Shown here piece by piece: positions 57,200-64,000 of a stretch of DNA of 64,000 nt; within the stretch, counting starts at the first letter, position 1, and each line of letters starts with the position of its first letter. Both the position numbers and the translations under genes were made by a program. Under the pieces are notes generated by a model. It saw only the letters and a program-made list of their open reading frames with translations. It was not told the origin of the DNA and did no database searches. The stretch is taken from the NCBI GenBank assembly GCA_973895155.1, contig OZ316896.1:16616001-16680000 (forward strand), written 5' to 3'. The DNA comes from Marsupella aquatica. Its lineage: Eukaryota; Marchantiophyta.

Positions 57200-60024
57200 A
57201 TGGCGGCGTGTTACGAATCAGATGATTATTCAGATGGAGTTTCTGATGATGTTTCATTGCCGGATGGCCCCTGCACAGTGGTTGGCCCAGATATCCCTGG
57301 AATAACTACTGTTTTAGATATGCCACCCCCACCCCTATGAGCAAGTTAAAACGTAGTCCTTTACGACTTGCAATTAGTGGGAAGAAATCATTGGTCGGTG
57401 GTAAAGAGAGGTCAAGGAGCTCCTCTGACTCCTTGGAGAGTATTGGTCCACCTGGACGTCAAGTTGTATCTCCTTTGTCACCAACAAAGGACAAATTGGG
57501 GAGTAATCTGGAAGGTTCAATGCCTATTTGGATGTCTGGGAAACGGTCTCATGAATTCATGAAGACTGGATTTGGAAAGACGAAGAAGGCACTAAGTGGG
57601 GAAAATGACAGAGATTTTTGCAGTCTCCAAAGTGTTCAGCGGCTGAAGCAAATGCCAAAAAGTAAAACCTTTGGTAAGCCACCATCGGAAACATTTCACA
57701 GGGGGATGAGGGAAGAAACTAGACGACCAGTGTTATTGAAAAGTATTCCAGAAAAGAATTCTAATGTGCGTTCCTCAGTTTTACCTAGGAGTCATGGTGT
57801 TGGGGCAGGGAGCGGATCAAGTCACGGAAACTCAAACAGGGAAACCAACCTGGTGGAGAGGGACCCTAGGAAAATATTGAAAGGGTCCCTACACGGTAAT
57901 GGAGGGATTTCTGAAATACGCCCAGGTATTCCAAGGGTGCATAGAGTGAAGGAAGAGCCTCCATCTCCGAAGGCTGCAGGTCTGGAATCTAGGCATGTTC
58001 AGAAGCAAAAGTTGGTGACCATTTCATCATCGAATGAAAGCGAGTCTTCGGAGAGTGGGGAGGATGATGATGTTCCGGTGGCATCTAGTCGTTACAAACG
58101 TACGAGCAACGCCACTTTGTGTGAAACAAAGTTGAAAGAGGAGGATATCAAGAAAACAAATAGTAAGTACTGTTGTCAGAGTCATTGTCTCCTAAGTCTA
58201 TCTCCAAAAGAAATTTGTGAGGCGCGTTCTAAATTTTTGAGGCAGAAATCTCAGGATCGATCTTTATCTTTGCAGTGGCTTATAAAGCGAGACGGAAATG
58301 AAGGAGGGAGGCAGACTATATCTTACACGTTTGGTCAAAAGAGTATTTGTCGGAAAGCTTTCAAGCTTATATTTTGCGTTGGCAATCATAGATTAAATAG
58401 AATTTTGAAATTAGACAACCAAGACTTAGGATATTCTAAACCAGTTGGACGCCCTCCATCTGTTAAAAGATTAGTCTTGGTCAGTTGGCTTAGGTCATTT
58501 TTTGAGACACGCGTGGAAACATTGCCAAATAAAGAAGTTTTACATTTACCGGATAATTATTCAAAGCTGGAGGTATGGAAGATCTACGACTCCAACTATG
58601 CCAAGATTGATGAATCTTCAAAAATATCCTATCGACAATTCTTGAAAGTTTGGGTTCAAGAATTTGGTCATGTGAAGATTCCTCCAGTCAATCGATTCAG
58701 TGCTTGCGCGGATTGCGAGGAGTTCAAATCAATTCGGGACAAAGCTGTCTCGGAGACCGAAAAGAGTAAGTTACTTACAAGTTTGACAAGTTTTTGTTTC
58801 AAGAATATGGCTTAACACATGATTTCTAATTTTTTTTGAAGAAACTAACAAGTTGTTTTTCCAGGGCGAGGGGAAATTATGTTAAAAAAACATAGAGACC
58901 AACAATCCAAAGAACGTGAGAAACTCGCAAAGCATCGTAAGAAATGTTTTTCAAATTCTGATAAATATTTGGGAGTTGTCATTGATGGGATGGATCAGAA
59001 GAAGACAAGGTTGCCTCATTGGCCGCGGCCCCCAAAATCGGTGGACGAAACATGTTTGATCCAAATGCACGTTGTCGGATGCCTGGTTTTCAATGGTGCA
59101 CTATTTTCAAGAGTGTTTCTTAATTATCCTGTATTGCATAATGATGGAAACTTGACAGTCACAATCCTGCAAAGGGTGTTTCACGAATGGGAAGAAAAGC
59201 CTAGTGGCTTGCCGCCTGTTCTCTATCTTCAACTTGATAATACCAGTAGAGAAAATAAAAATAATTTACTCTTTGCCTATCTTCATATGTTGATTCGAAG
59301 AAAGGTTTTTCGGAAAATCAAACTAGGATTCTTGTTGGTTGGACACACACACGACCAAATAGATCAAATGTTCAGTCGATTTTCTAAACGACTAGCAAGG
59401 TTTAAGGCATTCACATACGAAAGCCTATGTGATATTATTTGTGAATCATATCAACCCCAACCAAATATCACTCTTTTAAAGGAAACATATGATTTCCGTC
59501 AATATGCCTTCTCAGATCCACCTTTAGTCATTGAAAGGATTCGAAATGTTACCTTCCACCACCAGTACAAATTTGCATTTGACAAGTTGGAAAATCAAGT
59601 TCCAACCCAATGGGGGAAGAAGTTTTCCACGGACTCAACTTGGAAACCTGACGGAGGCGTGAAATTTTTGAGGGAAGAGGAGCCAGAAAAGGTGATGGGT
59701 TGTGCTCCCGGATTACCCCTTTTCAAAAAGGGGGATAAGAACGTTACAAGGACTCAACCAAATATGTCTAGTTCTTCAAGAATGACTTTGAAGGAGATGG
59801 ATGATTCGTTAAATGAGATTCAAAAGGGAATACTTGCAGTTGAAACTTTATTCTCAGAAGAGGAAGTGAACTGGTGGAGAATGTTTTTTGAAGAGCAACG
59901 AGAATTGAATAAATCTTTGCTCCTTGATCAAAGACCATTGATTTTCCCTTTTCAATGGCCACGCTCCCAAAGGGAGATTGCTGTTGCTGCTGAAGTTCCC
60001 AGAGTCCTTGTCAATGTAAATTGA
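57200..60024 (+). CDS. DUF7869-type DDE/RNase-H-like putative transposase
   Basis: The main frame is two exons, 57337-58765 and 58865-60024 (donor AGA|GTAAGT, acceptor CCAG|GG), 862 residues. An upstream ATG at 57200, 97 bp after a TATA box, opens a 46-codon acidic frame that ends at the TGA overlapping the 57337 ATG (ATGA). One missing base in the C-runs at 57325-57335 would fuse both, so the real start may be 57200. The N-terminal 270 residues are basic and disordered. A central part holds CADCEEFKSI. The catalytic-like core reads LGVVIDGMDQKKTRLPHW (Asp517, Asp520), YLQLDNTSRENKNN (Asp601) and LVGHTHDQIDQMFSRFSKR (Asp640, Asp643), the motif set I associate with DUF7869 proteins and with KDZ-like transposases. 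The order of acidic residues fits an RNase-H/DDE fold. Transposase activity is inference. Confidence 0.7.
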
Positions 60025-60025
60025 A

Positions 60026-60592
60026 GAGAGAGTATACAGACCTACCAGAGATATATACGTGGGTCCTTATCGGAATCAAGGAAAGATAGATGCAGAGAAG
60101 GAGAATATGGAAGGAGACTTTTCGGATCTTGAAGTCAACACTTATATTTCTGTTGCTGGAGAAGAATCGGAAACATTTTGGGTGGCCAAGGTGGAAAGAA
60201 TTGACCAGCGCGACGAGTTCAACATTCCAAAAATGATTTATGTTTTATGGCATGCTACAAAAACCGGGTCAGATCCTTGGAAAGCCAAGTACTTACCAGA
60301 AGTCTTAAACTACGAAAAGAAGAAAAGTGGTCGTGGGAAAGGAACTTTGAAACCAATATGGTTTCACCAAGAGCTTGATTTATCTTCAACGACTGTTTTT
60401 GCTTACAACTTCATGTTGACAAAATCTGATACATTGTACAAAAAGACAGCAGATCGAATCAAAATCCAATTGACTGAATTTTTGGCAGAAGAGAAAGAGC
60501 AAGAACAAGAGAATGGATCAACTAGAACCCCGCTAGGAGATAAATCTAGGGATATTTCGTTTCAAGAATTGAGGACTTCTGGATCTGAGTAA
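60026..60592 (+). CDS. C-terminal extension ORF of the transposase-like gene (separate or frame-shifted)
   Basis: Directly behind the stop at 60024 another frame stays open to 60592 and has coding-like composition from its beginning: ERVYRPTRDIYVGPYRNQG, then SVAGEESETFWVAKVERI and IYVLWHATKTGSDPWKAKYL. There is no good ATG at its start and no room for an intron, since the two frames overlap within about 10 bases. The simplest explanation is that one extra base around 60016-60022 splits what was a single protein of about 1,050 residues. The alternative is a second small gene using an internal ATG at 60107. SVAGEESETFWVAKV resembles a small beta-barrel (Tudor/BAH-like) segment, which is only an impression. 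Confidence 0.55.
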   Translation, partial: ERVYRPTRDIYVGPYRNQGKIDAEKENMEGDFSDLEVNTYISVAGEESETFWVAKVERIDQRDEFNIPKMIYVLWHATKTGSDPWKAKYLPEVLNYEKKKSGRGKGTLKPIWFHQELDLSSTTVFAYNFMLTKSDTLYKKTADRIKIQLTEFLAEEKEQEQENGSTRTPLGDKSRDISFQELRTSGSE

Positions 60593-61120
60593 TGAAAAGT
60601 AGTTATTGTTTGTGACATTACCATTGAAAAACATGGATAACTTGAAAATTTACAAATTTTCAAAATGCCTTTACCACTTATTCATGAATTCATGGTTAAA
60701 GTTTCTTGAGAAATTTGTAGTTTAATATTATCTTAGTGGGTTGTGTTTCAATTCAATTAGATGGTGTCATTTCTATTCTCCTTGTCTTCTTTTCACAATA
60801 ATGTGTATCAGGTTAAGTTGTAGTAATTTATTTTCTGGTTTTTAAATGACAATGGCTTTTGGAGGTGATTTAGTTGTTGTTTCAAAAGACACCTCGTGTA
60901 ATTGTGAGACCATTGTAGATAATAGTGTTGTATTTGAGATCATTTATTGGTGGAATGTAACTTCAGATGAATTTGGTCATTTTTAGGTGTCAAAACATAG
61001 CTAGTTTATGTCATATTTTGTTCGCTCCATATTTTTGCTCTAAAATAGGTGCTAATTTTTGCACTTTTTTTGACTTTTTCGTTGTTTTTCTGATTTTTTG
61101 GCTAGAGTTCCTAAAGTATG
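60593..61120. other. 3' flank inside the element
   Basis: AT-rich and non-coding, between the plus-strand stop and the right inverted repeat. It holds the third copy of the palindrome CATGAATTCATG at 60683-60694. It presumably includes the polyadenylation site of the transposase-like transcript. Confidence 0.5.
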
Positions 61121-61152
61121 GGCTTGTTACTCATCATTTAAGGCTTCTTGTT
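61121..61152 (-). repeat. Right terminal inverted repeat (candidate)
   Basis: The reverse complement starts AACAAGAAGCCTTAAATGAT and matches 53067-53098 at 27/32 positions. Outside it follows ACAA, which is also found just outside the left repeat. Confidence 0.6.
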
Positions 61153-61249
61153 ACAAATCTAAAATCACATTGCACCCATTAATTCAACCTGAATACAAGC
61201 AAGTTACATCTGGACCCCAGGTTTGGCCTTGACGGGCATATTGGGGTCT

Positions 61250-61500
61250 CGACCCCATCAAACCGGCATCCGTCACCCGGTCGCCAGGTCCACCACCCAC
61301 CCGGCCAGCCCCAACCCCGACCCCAACCCCGCCCCTACCATTTTCGACCCAGCCCCAACCTCACCCGGTCCCCCACCCACCTGGCCCGCCCCGACCCCGA
61401 CCCTGCCCCCACCATTTTTTACCCAGTCCAGCCTCGACCTCACCCGGTCCCCCCACCCACCCTACCCTGCCCGGCTGCGACCCCAAACCGGGGGACCGGC
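61250..61500. repeat. C-rich degenerate tandem repeat, ~75-bp unit
   Basis: The sequence block CACCCGGTC(C)CCCACCCACC ... GGCC(A/C)GCCCC ... CCCCGACCC ... ACCATTTT ... ACCCAG occurs about three times (near 61273, 61361 and 61442). The plus strand is over half cytosine, in sharp contrast with the AT-rich flanks. Proline-rich open frames are a by-product. Confidence 0.75.
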
Positions 61501-62063
61501 TCATTAGACCAGGGGAGTCCAGGGGGAGTCATGGGGAAAAATTGGGAATGGCCCGGGAATCAACGGGAATATGCATCAAATTGTCTGTTTTTGGTCCGTC
61601 ATTTGACAGTTTATGTGCCCCGCAAGGCGTCAAGTTGCCCGTTAGGTTAAATCTGGTCTGGACCAGCATGATTATACAATTTCTTTGGTTGGTACAGGCT
61701 GGAAGTAAGATAATGGTGTGTTATTGGGTTTAATAACAGATAATTTTCTACATATAATAGATTTTTAATTCTAGCATCTTACTTATATAGCGCCAACTAT
61801 GATCTAGAGTTGGGGCCTAGGTTTCTAGAGTGAAGCCTCTACTAGACCATAACTACATGGTTCACCATGTAAATGGGAAAACTTATGGCTATGAGATATG
61901 TTAAATGATAACTATCATGCATGCTTTTTGTCATTATTTCTACTTACATTCAAAAATGGACTCTGTAGCCCCACCATAACATATGTGCAGGAAGAGGGAT
62001 GTGCATAGAAAAGATGGTGGCATGTTATGTATGACTAGCTCAATATCGGTGTGTTGCACAAAG

Positions 62064-62278
62064 ATTTTGTGAAGAAAATAGATGTTGTATCGTCTAAAAA
62101 CTTGTTAAGGAAAAAAAATGTTGCTAACAAAAAGATGTTGTGTCGCCCAAGATGTTGTTAAGAAAAAAAGATGTTATATCGCCCAAGATGTTGTTAAGTT
62201 AAAAGATGTCGTGTCACCTAAGATGTCGTAAAGAAAAAAAGGGGTGGTGTCGCCCAAGATACAATCTTTAAAAAAAAT
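62064..62278. repeat. Degenerate tandem repeat, ~43-bp unit
   Basis: Units with the core GATGTTGTGTCGCCCAAGAT followed by GTTGTTAAGAAAAAAA repeat about five times with substitutions (TTATATCGCC, TCGTGTCACC, GTGGTGTCGCC). The reverse complement has words like ATCTTTTTTTCTTAACA that resemble the pyrimidine array at 37225-37690. Confidence 0.8.
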
Positions 62279-62506
62279 GATGATGTGTATGATGGTTTTT
62301 TTCATTTCATTAAAATTCAAAGAATATAAGTAGAAGATATACTTTGGTGACACTTTTATTGTCCTAAGTGCTATTTCTTTGGTAGTAGGGGCTAGTTGTG
62401 ATTAATATTTATAACATTTTATTATTACACATTACATACTATGCCAACTACCAGCATTACTTGCTCATGAAGGATCTCCCTTCTCAACTATATACTTGAT
62501 TCCCTT

Positions 62507-62552
<46 letters not shown>
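62507..62552. repeat. (TA)n microsatellite
   Basis: About 22 TA units from 62507 to 62552, interrupted once by TACA near 62520. It lies in AT-rich DNA without genes. Confidence 0.9.
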
Positions 62553-62554
<2 letters not shown>

Positions 62555-64000
62555 ATGACAAGGACACACTCTAACAACTTGGATGTATGAAAAAGCATTT
62601 GGAGATCCTATCCCATAATATTATATATATTTTAAGGCTATAGATGTGAGCGTCAAAATTAAGAATATTTGGTGAGTCCCACTAAGGTATCATACGAAAC
62701 TAGATTCCACATACATTTGAAGTACAGAACTACTGTAGCTAGGGTTACATTTTTTTAGTTTTAGAACTACTACACAGCCAACGCCAGGTATTACTTTGCT
62801 TGCTAGCCCGATGCTGCGTCCTCCCTTTCACTCCTTCTGGACTTTCTCCCTCCCAACCCGACTCCCTCCCTTCACCCACCACCCTTTTCACCCCTCCAGC
62901 ATGATTTAAAAAATGTGACCCAAAGGCAGAAGAACAGTTACTCTTCTCACCTAATAGCGAAAAAGCCTAAAAGGCTCTCATGCTGATGCACTTCTCATGT
63001 TGAGTGGGGCTCCAATGTCCCAAAGTATTCGATGTAAAGTACTCTACACTAGCATTAGGTGTAGTCGGTACCTTTTACCTCCTTACTGTATAAGCAAGTA
63101 ATAAGGACATCTTCGTCAACCAAGGGTGTCAAAAACCCTGGAAGATATGTCCTGTAGTGTGGTAACTATTCTCTCATTTTTCAACTTTGTAAACATAGTT
63201 CACGGAAGCCTTTTGGTTGGATAGGGTACTCTAGTGTTTGATGATGTACCCCATCCGTAGAGGAGTATGGTTGTGTGCTTTATCCTCGACTTTATCTTCC
63301 GTTGCCCAACCTTTATGCTTTTTGTTCCACTTTGAGCCAATCAGTTGATGAGATGAAATTGAAAGAACAAAATATTGAAAATTAAACAATCTGAAATAAT
63401 CTGGTAATTTCATATCCAATATGAGCCACACAGATTATTTAGCACAAGAATTACAATATATATGCTTGATGGGACCCTGGCAAAAAAATTTTACCTGATA
63501 GTACCTCACCAAAGTAATCTTACCAACTAGGGCCCCTCTGACACATTTGTCTCTGAAGTTCTTGTAACAATTTCTATAAACAAGTTTCTTCTTGGTATTG
63601 TGACCACCAACATCTCCCGCGACAGCTATTGTGACATTTATAGTCAACCGTGCCTAAACCACAAACAATGTAATGCTGTACATTAGTTAGAAATGATGGA
63701 AATTTTATAAGTTTTAAACTTTTTCTAACTCAAGGTACAATCTAGTTACCTTTTATAGCAATTTAGATCAACTGAACACTTAACCTAATGTTATGCTTCA
63801 TCGGAGGCTATTGTATTGGACAAGGATTGCGAATATAAATCCTTGCTCTTTACATGCTACCAAGAAAGAAGACTGGACATCATTGGAGAAGCAATGCAGA
63901 CTAGAAGATTCAAGAACCGACCTCCAAAACACTTTTTCAACAAGAATGAGCTCTGTATACAATTATCACAATCAGCCGATCTCTGCTATTTTAGTTCAAT
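62553..64000. other. Intergenic, no supported gene
   Basis: Open frames are short. A minus frame at 63435-63647 contains GGHNTKKKLVYRNCYKNF and could be the tail of an exon, but no splice pair or domain supports it. Confidence 0.3.

Larger units (their letters stand above)
53067..61152. mobile_element. Candidate DNA transposon carrying ParB-methyltransferase and DDE-like genes
   Basis: The ends are a 32-bp inverted repeat: 53067-53098 and the reverse complement of 61121-61152 agree at 27 of 32 positions, starting with 15 identical bases (AACAAGAAGCCTTAA). The similarity stops at the outer edge. ACAA flanks both ends (53063-53066 and 61153-61156), a candidate 4-bp target duplication that could also be chance. 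Between the ends lie two divergent intron-bearing genes with a shared upstream region, and nothing that belongs to the host. A LINE fragment lies just to the left, and a C-rich degenerate repeat just to the right. The layout, with a DDE-like protein plus an accessory protein, agrees with a class II element; the proposed boundaries are inference. Confidence 0.6.

Noticed and set aside
61223-61507. Proline-rich 94-codon frame
   Set aside because: Produced by the C-rich tandem repeat.

Overview
The window looks like nuclear DNA of a land plant, most likely a bryophyte or other early-diverging lineage. Genes carry many short GT-AG introns, an intron holds a (TTTAGGG)3 plant telomere motif, and the recognisable genes are plant types: Mei2-like AML, KAI2-like hydrolase, a Ub-like/LRR protein related to Arabidopsis At2g30105, and plant PIG-G. 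The species is not determined. Exon calls are my own reading of splice sites and codon phase; nothing was run against a database.

Layout. 1-6 kb: MITE-like hairpin, a dispersed repeat and a ~165-bp degenerate tandem repeat. 6.2-6.4 kb (+): a 69-residue one-TM protein directly behind a perfect 144-bp tandem duplication. 6.6-8.9 kb (-): a GPI ethanolamine-phosphate transferase (PIG-G) with three single-base frame breaks. 9.2-10.4 kb (-): fragments of an unassigned multi-exon gene. 10.6-16.9 kb (-): a gene whose reading fuses an Elongin-C/Skp1 fold, an Elongin-A-like F-box/BC-box segment and RNI-type LRRs. 18.2-21 kb: retroelement debris. 21.7-25.8 kb (+): Ub-like + LRR gene with one frame break. 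26-33 kb: repeats and tRNA-derived SINEs. 33.4-34.6 kb (+): intact KAI2-like hydrolase. 35-40 kb: repeats. 40.4-49.3 kb (-): complete-looking AML gene with three RRMs, preceded by a repeat-rich putative promoter/leader. 51.7-52.2 kb: LINE zf-RVT fragment.

The most unusual region is 53.07-61.15 kb. Two divergent intron-bearing genes share one promoter region. The minus gene (953 aa) joins a ParB/sulfiredoxin-like domain to a circularly permuted beta-type amino DNA methyltransferase. The plus gene (862 aa) has an RNase-H/DDE-like core of the type labelled DUF7869 in plant proteomes. A 32-bp inverted repeat (27/32 identical) brackets the pair at 53,067 and 61,152, with a candidate 4-bp ACAA target duplication. 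A 12-bp palindrome, CATGAATTCATG, occurs three times inside. My reading is a plant DNA transposon that carries its own DNA methyltransferase.

Single-base frame breaks occur in PIG-G, the LRR gene and the transposase-like gene, mostly at homopolymers, while AML, the hydrolase and the methyltransferase are clean. Some breaks may be assembly errors and others real decay.
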